Source: Blastobasis lacticolella
Lineage: Eukaryota; Arthropoda; Insecta; Lepidoptera; Blastobasidae
Assembly: GCA_905147135.1 (NCBI GenBank)
Contig: LR990039.1
Coordinates: forward strand, 34,655,708-34,719,707
Length of the DNA: 64,000 nt
Direction of reading: 5' to 3'
A program made the translations under genes and the position numbers. Shown here piece after piece: positions 42,705-53,689 of the stretch; position 1 is the first letter of the stretch; every line of letters starts with the position of its first letter. A model generated the notes under the pieces. The model did not search any database and was not told the DNA's origin. It worked only from the letters and a program-made list of their open reading frames with translations.

Positions 42705-43255
42705 ATATGTGTAATTGAGTATAACATGCAGAATTGGCGTCATCGGGACTCGCCTCAGAGGATCATCATCATCATCATCATCATCATTTATTTATTTCAT
42801 TTATTTCATATTACAATGTCAAGATAACAAACACAAGTCAAGATCAACAATAATTACTACCTACAATAATACTTAATTCAACAACTTAGTACAACATTTG
42901 TTCCGACTACATATCATCTCAGAAACTCGTCAATCGAGTAGCAGTTTTTGTCGAGTAGTAGCCCTTTCAGTTTTCTTTTAAACCTGAGTCACCTAAAATA
43001 TAAATTTTGTGATAACTTTACAAAAATTGTATCCACATACTAACTAATATGATGGCTGATTAATGGATATCTAGTCAATACAAAATTATAAATTTTACTC
43101 AAAAAAATATGTGGTGCCGAAGGTGGTTTTGATATGTGGTGCCGAAGGTGGTTTTGCCAAGTGCTGGTATCGGCCATGGACAGTTGTTTTGTCAGCTCTG
43201 AGTTGCTCATTTGACTTAGTATTGCCGAAAATATTGATCAGACATTACCAATAAG

Positions 43256-44280
43256 TAGGGTAGACCGGGGACAATCGTACCATTTTTTAAACATTGGTCG
43301 ATAGTGAGCAATCTACCAAAATGTAGTTAACCTCGTATCTAAACTTAAAAACCCACTCTCATATGCTACATATCTATATATTCAAAGTTAATGTATTCTT
43401 CAGAAACCACAATGAAAATCTAATTTAAACTGAAAGATGCCACCTGCTACAATTAACCCCATACATGGGTTAATTGTACCAATAACATATTGGATAATAA
43501 AACTCATTTAATATGTATCATAAATCATAATTTAATAACTGTTTGCAGTATTACCCCGTTACAATTGGTCTTTATTATTAGAAACCAAAATTTCAATAAA
43601 TCAGCTAACAAAAACAACACTTAAACTTAGAAAAAATAAAACATTGGTTTTCATTATTAACGTATTTGGTTTACTTTTTTTCCCTTTCCCTTTGACTTTG
43701 CCTTTATCCTTTACAAAGCTCCCGAGATCCTTTTTAACTTCTTTGGCTCTCTTTCTCATATCAGCTTCTTCCGCTTCTTTCCGTATACTTGCCTTAATAG
43801 TAAACACAATATTAATTTAACTAGGTTTAGTTTATTCTATTGTTTAGGTAATAGTAAGTATCGGGGTTAATTCTACCACGGGGTTAATTGTATCGCTACA
43901 ATTGGCCCCACCGACGCTGGTACAATTGCCCCCAGTAGGTAGTTCTGAGAACTCATTCGAGAATCACGAAATTAAACTCATAACGTCGTAAAGTTTAGGG
44001 CCTTAATAAACTAGTAAAAAAAATAGTTTGGTAGAAAATCTCATTTTATTCAGTTTATAGGCTAATACACTTGACAAAAATACTGCCCGCGGCAAGGCAA
44101 AAATCAAAAATGCTCTGTGCACACTTCCGTTTCACAGCTCGAGCGCCGCCGACTGATGAGCGGATAGGGACGTAAGGAGCCGTGTCCTGATGCTACTCAC
44201 ACAGACAAACATGTTTTAAGTGTGGAATTATCGCCAATGGTACTATTGACCCGGTGTACAATTGTCCCCGGTCTACCCTA
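43256..44280. mobile_element. 1.02-kb TA-flanked inverted-repeat element
   Basis: The element 43258-44278 begins GGGTAGACCGGGGACAATCG and ends with the reverse complement (CAATTGTCCCCGGTCTACCC), flanked by TA on both sides, as in Tc1/mariner/pogo elements. Subterminal copies of the ACAATTG-CCCC motif recur inside (about 43450-43482, 43865-43935). A Lys-rich frame on the - strand (43807-43601, RKRAKEVKKDL, KGKVKGKGKKSK) could be the C-terminal tail of a pogo-type transposase. No DDE core. Confidence 0.75.
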
Positions 44281-44483
44281 TTACTTTTTTGATGTCGGTT
44301 TAAAAGGCGCAGTGGACGATATGGCTAAGATATTAGTCGCTTCATATGCTTTCCTAGATTCTCTGATACCATACGACATGAAGGGAAATGTTTTTAAAAA
44401 ACCATTTCCAAACTATTTACTTTCATTTTAATTTTTTTTATTCTTATAGGCACAACCTCAGATAACAATTGTTTGAATTATGG

Positions 44484-45359
44484 TTATATAGTTTAAACAA
44501 CAGTGACAACAGTCTCTAGATAATCTATCTAAAAATATAGGAAGTAAAATTAAGTATCTAATATTTAAGTCTTAAATTTTGACAGAGATACTCTGAAACT
44601 ATTTAGCTTAAACTTATACATATATTCTGAAAACGTAACAGGTAGACTAGCAAACAAGACCATTTAAGTCAGCAAATTTGGGCTCAATCTCAAATTGCTT
44701 ACTTAGCAGAACGTCCAAAATCGCAGATTGTACAATTCTCAAAATGATTGGTTCCGCTCTGAGTCAGGTGTCAAAATCCTTGTGTCTTTAAAATGAACAG
44801 CAGTTGGGGAAGCACTTAATTATATCGGTTAATGTGAGATGTAAACAGCAAAGACGCACCGAAGTCAGCCATAGCACAGTACCTGACTTTATAAAAATAA
44901 ACAGTCATGAGCGACTTTAGTAACGTGTTAATATTGAGTTTCCTTTGTTGTTTCTGGTGGTATCTGTAATATAAAATGTTTGGACTAATACACTTATAAC
45001 ATTTGGCTAAATACAGTCCTCTAAATTTAAGAGCAAATCAAAGTTTTGTCCATAAAATAAGGTCCACTTTTTTTCATGAAATAAGGACTTTTTTTATCTT
45101 CAAAAGAAATGAGTATTCCTATTTAGAAAAATTGATATAATATACCCCAAGATATCAAAAAGTTGCATGTTCGCGTTTAATTCCAGAACGACCACTGCGA
45201 CCATTTAACTAGTTGTTTTGTTTTTTTAGTTTCTAGTTTTTAGTAAGTACAAGGTTTATATGCAAGAAAGAAAAAGTGTAGGGTAGGGTAAGGTAGCGGT
45301 AAGACGCCACACGAAAGAAGTCGCGCCGTTCCCACTAGTACTATGTATAGATAGATAAC
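44484..45359. repeat. ~0.88-kb dispersed repeat, intact copy
   Basis: Runs from TATAGTTTAAACAACAGTGA to CTATGTATAGATAGATAAC. The same sequence is present at 56472-57109 plus 63654-63927, split by a LINE. Contains TTATAAAAATAAACAGTCAT, which looks like a TATA or poly(A) signal, so it could be a solo LTR. Class not proven. Confidence 0.75.
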
Positions 45360-46679
45360 CTCTTGCACACCCGTATTGGTACGAACAGCCAGTGTTGTTC
45401 ACCGGCGCGCGCGCGTCGTACTAGTTTTGTGACGCTTGTCTGCATGGTATTTAACAATGTGGTACCTACCAATGCAGGATTGAATTTAATAATACTATAC
45501 TGTTATTCCCGTTTGTTTCGGACATAAGTATTGTTTTGAGTCAAACATCTACATAATATACCGACATGTTCGTCCAAAACGAGTTTTACAATTTTCAAAT
45601 CTAGTTGTTGTTATGTGTAAACAATATAATAAATTACAGAAATAGTTCACCTTTTCACTTAAACTTTCACTTGTAACAATTTTTTTTCACAAAATATCAC
45701 TGCGCGTGACGAGCGACTTTCTCGGAAAACGGGGGAAAATGTTCATGGATTTGGAACTGGACAAACTTAATCGCCACACATTTTTCACAGACTTATTTTA
45801 TGTCAAAACGTTCAGAAATTATCCTAGATTAATAATTTGTCTTCGGATACAGGCTTAGATTTAACATAAATTAGTTTTTACCGATTTATTGTCGAGCGGA
45901 AAATTCCTCAACCGCGCGCGGCCCGCGTTTCCAATTGGATATCATAGTAGCTGACGGAAAGATCTGTCAGATCGCTAATGTCAATCAAAAAATGGTGATC
46001 GGGCTACGGTAAGGGATATTCTTACGGATTACACTTGTTGTTTGCTGCGGTGGGCAACGACGCATAGGGCGGCGAGGTTCTGAGGTTCGAGCTGCATTAC
46101 GATAAGAAGTTACTTTTTATATGTATTGTAGTAGATATTAGAAAAATTTATCTTCATAATTTGTAAATAAGTCGCAATAAATAGGATATAGTCAACATAC
46201 TTGTTTATTTGGTTATGGGTAGTTATTTAAATTATGGATAGCCTCGGAACGTCGGCTGCCGCTATGTACGCATGATCACTTTCCTACGCCTGATCACTTT
46301 TCTACCCAATAGGTCTTAACTCGTCACATAAGTTTTGTGTTAGCTCCGTCTTCAGTTGTACCTCTCCACAAACTCCGCTTCATCTAAGTCGAAGGGGTCA
46401 CATTCTTCAAGTAACCGCACTGTTTTTCGCTGTGAAATATCAATATACCCGTCTCAGTGGGACATTTAAAACTTTGGCTTCTGCGTCAGACATTCCGCCA
46501 GAATCGGGTTACTTGGCAGCGCTGGTCAATGCCAGTGGCTTCCCAACTTCGATCTGAAAATAGTATCATTTTTATCTGGAAGTTTATGGAAAATATTCGT
46601 TATGTAAATAGAAATTGACTTATATCAACATTTTATAATATTCAATTAGAATGGGCGCAGACTATGGGCGAACGGGTTC
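45360..46679. other. Unannotated AT-rich stretch
   Basis: No supported gene. A short CG dinucleotide run (CGCGCGCGCG, about 45403-45415). The segment 46305-46370 weakly resembles 38090-38130. Confidence 0.35.
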
Positions 46680-46925
46680 CCTGTGAGCCCAGGTAATGTT
46701 TTTATTCCCGATCGTACCCAATGGGTACGACTTTTCCCATTACATTGAGCCTCGTCCACATTACTGGCGGGTTTGCCATAATCTCTACGCTTGGAAGGCG
46801 TGTGCAGATCGTAGTGTTTTATATATGCAACAAAAAAGTCGTTGCCGCCTTTTACGACACCCAGTCGAGGGATTGGTGCAATTCTATTCTGCCGGACCCC
46901 ATACGGCTTGCTTTCCCGGGTGTAG
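46680..46925 (+). repeat. SINE-like dispersed repeat
   Basis: GCCATAATCTCTACGCTTGG, GCCTTTTACGACACCCAGTC, ATTCTATTCTGCCGGACCCC. Shares blocks with 17480-17660. Confidence 0.6.
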
Positions 46926-46983
46926 AACACAGGTGCGAATTTCGAAAGCACTAATAACGATAGCGCGAAGACGATTGCCCGGA

Positions 46984-47125
46984 AGCTTAAATGCGTGATA
47001 GTTCATTTGTGCGATGGTTCATTTGTGCGAAAAATAAATTCTGCGAAAGCTTTAAAGAGCGAACGATTAGTTGTGCGACAATTCCATTGCGCGATAGCTT
47101 AAAAGCGCGATGTTTTAATTGAGCG
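46984..47125. repeat. Degenerate phased repeat of TTTGTGCGA-type units
   Basis: Units such as GTTCATTTGTGCGATG, GTTCATTTGTGCGAAA, TTAGTTGTGCGACAA, CATTGCGCGATAG and TTAATTGAGCGA occur every ~17-19 bp. No ORF. Possibly the subterminal region of a DNA transposon. Confidence 0.6.
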
Positions 47126-47671
47126 AATTATCTGCTGCGCCCACTTTTTACACCAGTTTTAAATCTGTTTCATATAATCTATTTCTTTAATATTAAATCG
47201 ATTTTGCTTGCGCACAGTTCGGATGTTTGTAAACATTCAACTATCATGCGGTAGATACGCTAAACATTTTTCCGAGGGGAAAGCAGTCTATGTCATTCGG
47301 GAATTATGTAGCTTACTATAAGTAAAAGAATATTCAAAATATCTTCACTATTTTCGGAGATTACTCCCAATTACTTACAAACATACGAACTTCGTTGCTT
47401 TCTATAGGTGAAAGAATAAAAGTAAGTTTATTTTCCACAAAGTAAAATTATACATTTTATGAATTAAATCACCTTTTGTACACTATAATAATGGAGTTCC
47501 ATCATGAAGTCACAACACAAAGTGTTAAAACTGCATATAATGTGATGCTTTTATTAATAACATCTTAAAATTACATTACAACAAGTTAAAAAATACAACA
47601 TAGCCTTACAAAAAAAACACATAACTAACCTACAGATAATACGAAACTAAAGTAAAGGTGATTTACAAATA

Positions 47672-48778
47672 TCACTCGACAAATAGCCCGCCTCTGACAG
47701 TACCTGGGGCAAAGGTGCCCATCACGCTCGCGGCATTGCCACGTTGAATGGCTATGGCTAACCTTTGCACCAAGTACGAACCAGAGCGGGAATCACCTGA
47801 TTTCTCTCTCAATCTTCGCCCTAACTCGCTCACCATCGCCTTTGCCTCAGAGCCCCAACTGACCATGGTCTCCACAGCGATGGGCACAAAATAATATAGT
47901 GCTTCCAACGCCTCATAATTTTTGTGCTTTTTATGCGCAGCGTGCTCCGTAGCAGCCGCTGGAGAGAGGACGGTAACTCAGGTGACTCGAGGCAACAGTG
48001 CTGACGCAAGTAGTGTCCCATACGAGGCACTTACGTTTTTTCCACGGCACCAAAGTCATACCGTCCGGTCTTCTGCCATCGGATATATCAAGGCCCGGCG
48101 GCTCAAGCAGGCAAGGGACATCAGCTGACACTAGGGCTCTCCGAACTATATCGTAACCTCCCCGTGCAACGACGACAGCTCAAAGCGTGGTGGCCATCAG
48201 CCTCAGATGCATGTATGAGGTTCACACACCTTGCAGCCCAGCCGGCGAGCTACCGCCACACGCAGTGAGCTGTCGTCTAGCAAAGTGCCCAGATGAGGCG
48301 ACGGTAGGGCGCGCAACCATGCTCCCGATTCTGGTAGAGACACAGCACGGAGTCTAGCCAGATCAGCTCCCGAGGCAACCTCCAACAACTTCTCCCTGCT
48401 CCGCTTGGCCGAAACATCATCCCAAGCGCGCGGGACGGATTGCAGTAATGGCTTCGTTGCACCAGCGTTGAGCGCTGATAAAGATGTTATGGCCCCAGAC
48501 ACAAAGGGTATGCTCATCTCGTCACTGTCTGCATTACGTATAGTAGCGACGAGTCCAGCCACCCCATGTGCTGACGCCAAAAAAGCCGGCAAACGCAACG
48601 CACACCAATACCGTATTAGGAGAGCCGCTTGCTTCCACTGAAGCTCACTAAAATCAACATTTAGTATCGACTCCGTCGTCAATTTCAAAGCCTCATCAAA
48701 TGATAAGATTTCATCTTGACAAATCCAAGTAGGGCGTAGTCCGCAACAAATATCAAAAGATTCTTCAACTTCAGACAT
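47672..48778 (-). pseudogene. C-terminal region of a CCHC/PD-type LINE ORF
   Basis: An open 191-codon segment (48778-48203) with LRLPAFLASAHGVAGLV, ARLRAVSLPESGAWLRALP and ARRLGCKVCEPHTC. After frameshifts: GHHALSC (completing a C-x-C..H..C knuckle), [15 protein letters not shown] and LVWDTT (PD...D, restriction-like-endonuclease-type spacing), then PIAVETMVSWGSEAKAMVSE, YLVQRLAIAIQRGNAASVMG. Same family as the relic at 2489-2830. Motif order suggests an R2-like C-terminal module. Parent element inferred. Broken by at least two frameshifts. Confidence 0.68.
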
Positions 48779-48861
48779 GCCGCCTGGGCCTCTGGGGTCT
48801 ATAGAAACTTTCGCGCGTTCTTCCCCGATCCATTAAAGTACTAAAATTACCTAATTTTCGT

Positions 48862-48901
48862 TTGGTTTCGTAGGTTTATACCTATAAACCTACGAAACCA
48901 A
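48862..48901. repeat. Perfect 19-bp palindrome at a retroelement junction
   Basis: Left arm 48862-48880, two-base centre, right arm 48883-48901; the arms are exact reverse complements (TTGGTTTCGTAGGTTTATA). The right arm is genuine Gypsy RT-thumb coding sequence; the left arm is its inverted copy at the truncation point. Confidence 0.9.
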
Positions 48902-50241
48902 CTGCACATACCATGAAATTGTCTTATCTGTTTTTTAGTAGATGGAGGGGAGAATTCCACAATCGCACGGATTTTATCAAGATCAGCAAGTAAACCATTT
49001 TTATTTACAACAAACCCAAGATATTTAAGTTCATTCATAAAAAACTGACCTTTTCCAAAATTAATAGTTAATTTCGCATATGAGAGTTTATCGAGAACCC
49101 TTAATAGTAAGGAAATATGTTCTTCGAAACTAAAACTAATAATGATGATACATCAACATAGGAAAATACTTTATTTTCAAATTCTGGCGTGAAAAGAGTA
49201 TCCATTAATCGTTGCTGAGTAGCCGGTGCATTAGAAAGACCGAATGGCATTACTACAAAACGGTACATCCCCCTACCAGGTACATAAAAAGCGGTCTTAT
49301 CCCTATCGGGTTCATGTAAAGGAATCTCCCAGAAAGCTTTCGCAATATCAATACTAGATAAATATCTAGCATCCTTTAGGTTATCTAAAATTTCATTTAC
49401 ATAAGGCACTCTGTACGCATCCTGACGAGTAACAGAATTAAGTTTCCAACTATCAACACAAAAACGCCAGGAACTGTCCCTTTTAGGTGTTATGAGTACA
49501 GGAGATAACCACGGACTTTCGCATTTCTCAATGACCTTTAACGATAACATCTTAACGACTTCCTGAATTAAGGCCTTCTGTTTAATTGGGGATAGTCTAT
49601 AACAACGTTGTCTAATCGGAAGGGAATCACCTGTATCGATTCTATGAGAAATTAAATCAGTGCGACCAAGCACACCCTTCTTTTCTAATGAAATATCTTG
49701 AAAACGCGATATAATGTTATCGGCCACGTATCTTTGATCCGTGGTAAGTGTAGAGTAAGAAAGAACCTTAGGATCAATATTCATAGAGTGACAATTCACT
49801 AAAGGTAAGCAAGAAGAATCTAAGTTCTTGGGAAAAAGGTTAAATTGCCTCCAGAAATCAATTCCGAGTATCAAAGATGGATAAATATCCGGAAATACGT
49901 GAGCTTTGATAAAACAAACGCGATTATTAAAACAAATTGGTAAATCAAAATAACCAATTGATTTTAGTTTAGAGTTATTAAGATACTTAAATAAAATTTG
50001 ACTTGATTAAAGGGTATCCTAATTTTGAAATATTTATATGAGAATGATTTCCTAAAATTGAAATAGAGCTTCCACTATCAAGGAGACCAGAAAAGTGAAC
50101 GTTATTAATAGAAACATCCACGAACGGTCTGTTTTGATCAGACTCATTTTCGAAGTGGACTGTAGTAATTTTATTGGAATAAAAGAAATTACGGATTTTA
50201 GCAAGCCAATTACGCCAATCGTTAAAGCAAAATTTAATCAT
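48883..50241 (-). pseudogene. Ty3/Gypsy pol fragment (protease, RT)
   Basis: Protease near 50100: LLDSGSSISILG (D-S-G active site). RT 49874-49101: CESPWLSPVLITPKRD, YLSSIDIAKAFWEIPL, RFVVMPFGLSNAPATQQRL, and FSYVD, where a single-base frameshift falls inside the YxDD box. The thumb segment 49038-48883 (MNELKYLGFVVNKNGLLAD; TKKQIRQFHGMCSWFRRFI) ends at the palindrome. RNase H, integrase and the 3' LTR are absent. A deletion or frameshift also separates protease from RT (50000-49900). Defective copy. Confidence 0.85.
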
Positions 50242-50259
50242 GTCTTTATTTAGTTTTTC

Positions 50260-51664
50260 ATTAGAGGTAGAAGGACAATTTTTTTTGCATTCCGGGCACT
50301 CAGGTTGTCTAACCCCTTTAAGGCCACAACCAAAACAAATCCAAAATTTAGGTTAAGGACAGGAGAATAATTTGTGGCCATTAACTCTGCAACGAACGCA
50401 AAATTCGTGAGCGTTAAATTTGCTTGTAGAAGTTACATTTACTTGGAAATTACCTTTATTTTGGTAATTATGTTGAGAAAATTTAGAACTATTATTAAAA
50501 GGTTGCTTATAAGTAGGTTGTTTATTATTAGCTTGATTATCAGGTTTAGAGTTATAATTAAACTCACTAAATATTTGAGGATAGTCCGACTTTTTATTTT
50601 CATGAAACTTCTTGTCTCTATCAATAAGCTTCTCATACTTCTGACCTGACGAGATTAGGGAATTAATTGTGGTGATGTCGAATAGAGCAAAAAAAACTGA
50701 ATAACAAGGTCGAATATTCCGATGTAAAATCGTAAGTTGACCTGATTCAGGTAATTTTTTATTATGACGCGAAAACATTTCGTACATAATTGAGATATAA
50801 ATAATTATTGTCTCATCCTCGCCCTGAGTGCGAGAGTTAATTGTCGAAAGTAGTTTATGATCGAAGTCTTTATTGCTAAAATCTTGTATTAACTTTTGAA
50901 AGTTTATCCCAAGTAAATTCTAATTCGTTATGCTTATGAAAACGGAGCCAATGCAGTGCCTTGCCCGTAAAAATCTCAAATGCATTGTCGAGCAGCCGCT
51001 CATGAGATAAATTTTGCGATATGCGAAATTCTTCCAATTTTTGTAAGAATGCCTTCGGGCAAGTTTCGCCCGAATAAGACAATTTTTTAATATCATTAGT
51101 TATTGATGACATATGAACAACCGGAGGTTGAACAGTGTGTAAAGTATTAACCGGTTCAGAAGACTGAGGAACATTGACCGGGGCCGCGGGAGTTTGCTCC
51201 ACCGCCCGTGTTGCTACTATCGTCGAGTGGTGAATCGGATCAAAAAAAGTTTGCTCTATTTCGCCCATAAGCGAATTAAATTTGGATTCACAAAGACCAA
51301 AGGTTAATTTGAGACTTTCTACTTTAGACATTAGTGAAGGGGAGCAACCATCATAGTCTAGGCGCTCGAATCTATAAAATAAGTGATTTAGGTAGGTTCT
51401 AATTTTATTTGAGGTAACCGAGGTAAACCTCTTTTGGAGAGAGTTAAGTCTCTCTTCTACATAGAGTAAATCTGACTCTATCTGAGCAACATCCTCATCT
51501 AGAGGCAAAGTTGACTCAATTACATCAGCCGAAAAAGTCTTAGAAATGAGAAGAATTTGTTTTTCTAGTCCAAATAAATCTAAAGCGGGCGTTTCTAAAC
51601 GTATTCTCACTTCGTATTCTAATTCGTTCTTATTTAAGAGTATGAAGTTAATAGGACGAGCCAT
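50260..51664 (-). pseudogene. Ty3/Gypsy gag
   Basis: ATG at 51664 (MARPINFILLNKNELEYEVR). Coiled-coil-like N-terminal half, a Pro/Val linker, then GETCPKAFLQKLEEFRISQ and NAFEIFTGKALHWLRF, the retrotransposon gag core. A frameshift at about 50880 leads to an Asn/Lys-rich linker and a knuckle at FCVRCRVNGHKLFSC (50410-50360). A second Cys cluster follows at 50345-50270. Upstream (51665 on) is the probable leader/LTR region. Confidence 0.75.
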
Positions 51665-51790
51665 GATTATTTATTCAAAAGCCAAATATCAGTGCCAAAA
51701 TACAGAAATATTTTCTATCTAATTTAGAGACAGTGCTTGTCTTGTTTTAGAATTTAGAGAAATATATAGTTAGGTATATAGTAGTTATGT

Positions 51791-51973
51791 TAGCACCGCC
51801 AGAGGGTTGCCCTGGGACCCGATGCCAACGTAGTATAGTTGTGCGTATAATGTTATGCTGGTTAGTACCGCCAGAGGGTAGCCCTGGGACCCATGCGTTG
51901 TAAGTGTAATGTTATGGAAGCTAGCACCGCCAGAGTGTAGCCCTGGAACCGATGCCAACGTAGTATAGATGTA
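51791..51973. repeat. Three tandem ~65-bp repeats in the Gypsy leader/LTR
   Basis: TAGCACCGCCAGAGGGTTGC, TAGTACCGCCAGAGGGTAGC and TAGCACCGCCAGAGTGTAGC, each followed by CCTGGGACC- or CCTGGAACC-like sequence. The first and third continue GATGCCAACGTAGTATAG. Sits about 130 bp upstream of the gag ATG on the coding (-) strand. Confidence 0.85.
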
Positions 51974-53229
51974 AGTATAATGGTATGTAATAAGAGTGTT
52001 GAGTATGAATATTAAGATATATATAGATATATTTAAAGATTTTATTTACGCATTTACGCAAAATAATTACTAGTATAACTATTTATTTCTGGACTGAAAG
52101 ACCACGGATGAAGGAACGTAACGGACTGCTAGCAGTGGGTCAGGTTCAGTTGTAAAATAAGGAATGCTCTGTTATAGGTCAGTAGCAAGCTTATTTTTAT
52201 GAAAGACTAATTGGAGGTCAGTAGCCGACCCCTTGAACAAAGAAAACAAAAGAATCAGGGTAGTGGGTATAGTATTCAGTCCATCTGTAATCTAACTAAA
52301 ACAAGGAATTTATCAAAATAATCTACAAAAGCACAAGAGTTATAAAAAAGAGTTTGTCCACATAATCTTCTGTCCGGGCGGGAACACTTATTTCACTTTT
52401 CAACGCAGACCGAAAGTACCGGTTTGCGAACTGGTTAAGCGACTACGTCAGCTTGGGATTTTTATAGGAGTAGGTTCATGCGACTAGGTGCATATTCTTA
52501 GAACTGGGTCTTCGGAGATAGTAATTGATGCATCGTAGCATATACTTTAGATTCATACTGCACACATAATAATTTTGGCGATTTAATTTCTCATAGTAAC
52601 ATCACGTTACAATCTATTCACCTCCATGGCCGAAGGCTGGGAAAACTCTGACCAAATCCCTCTCTGCATTTTCTATTGAAGGCTCGGGTCCTCGTTTAAA
52701 CACCTTCTAGAACCATTTGGCACAAAAGAAGTTAATGTCTTGTTAGCCAGTAGTCATAGTCAACCAGCCAGTTCCCGAAATGGTCCATATTAATTTTCGG
52801 ACGGTCTGGTGTTCGACGGCCAAGAACATAATTCATGCCGACCTGGTGAGGAATAGGATCCAGCAGTTATCTAGAATAAGAGAGGCACAAAAAGATTAAA
52901 ATCTCCTTTGACTAATAAAAATTTCCCACTTGACATCAAATGACATGACAAGAGTAAAATAACAAAAAGGACCCGCTCCAAATAAAAATGCGGGTTTATG
53001 TGTATAATTCGTATTGGAAACTATATATAAATCAAACTTAACTGAAGGAAAAAAACCTTCTGAAGCATTGGGGCCCGTCCGGATCCATAATATTTTAAAA
53101 ACAAGAAGTTACGAAGGTAAGAATCCAGACACACGCCATTGCCCCCTGCTTTTCATTCGGAAACCATCATTACTTTTATCATTTGGGTGTCTATATATCA
53201 AAAGGGCATTCCCCAAAATCTTTTAGAAT
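51974..53229. other. Probable 5' LTR/flank of the Gypsy element and unassigned DNA
   Basis: No gene. No second LTR is present in the window to define the LTR ends, so the boundary cannot be set. Confidence 0.35.
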
Positions 53230-53680
53230 CAAAACATTAGTAGAACGTAGTAATCAACATAGTTTGATATACAGAATAAACTTAATTTTCCAGGGAGGAA
53301 TTATGGACAATCAGAGCCTGAAGGGCCAAATCCAAAGATACCCATAAAAACTAATAAATATAACAAATTGAAAATAAAAAGCATCAACATGCTACACAAA
53401 AATGTGTCTAAAAGTCCTAATAACCGTAAGTACTAACACAAGTCAAAGCAAAACCCTATATACTACTATATTCAATTTAAATTAAACACATTAGTAAAAA
53501 CGTAGTTACATCAAATACAGAATTAACATATTTTCCAGGAAATAGTGATTGACAATCAGAGCCTGAAGGGCCAAATCCAAAGATGCCCGTAATAAACTAA
53601 TAAAGGTGGAAAAATTAAGAATAAAAGTGTCCACGTGTTGAAAACAACGTTTAAACAAGAGTCCTCATAACTGTAAGTAT
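53230..53680. repeat. Tandem duplication of a ~220-bp unit
   Basis: Both units contain GACAATCAGAGCCTGAAGGG and CCAAATCCAAAGAT, with TTTTCCAGG before and a ..GTAAGTA.. end after (about 53230-53435 and 53460-53680). Immediately precedes the Harbinger-derived array. Confidence 0.75.
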
Positions 53681-53689
53681 TGCATAAGG

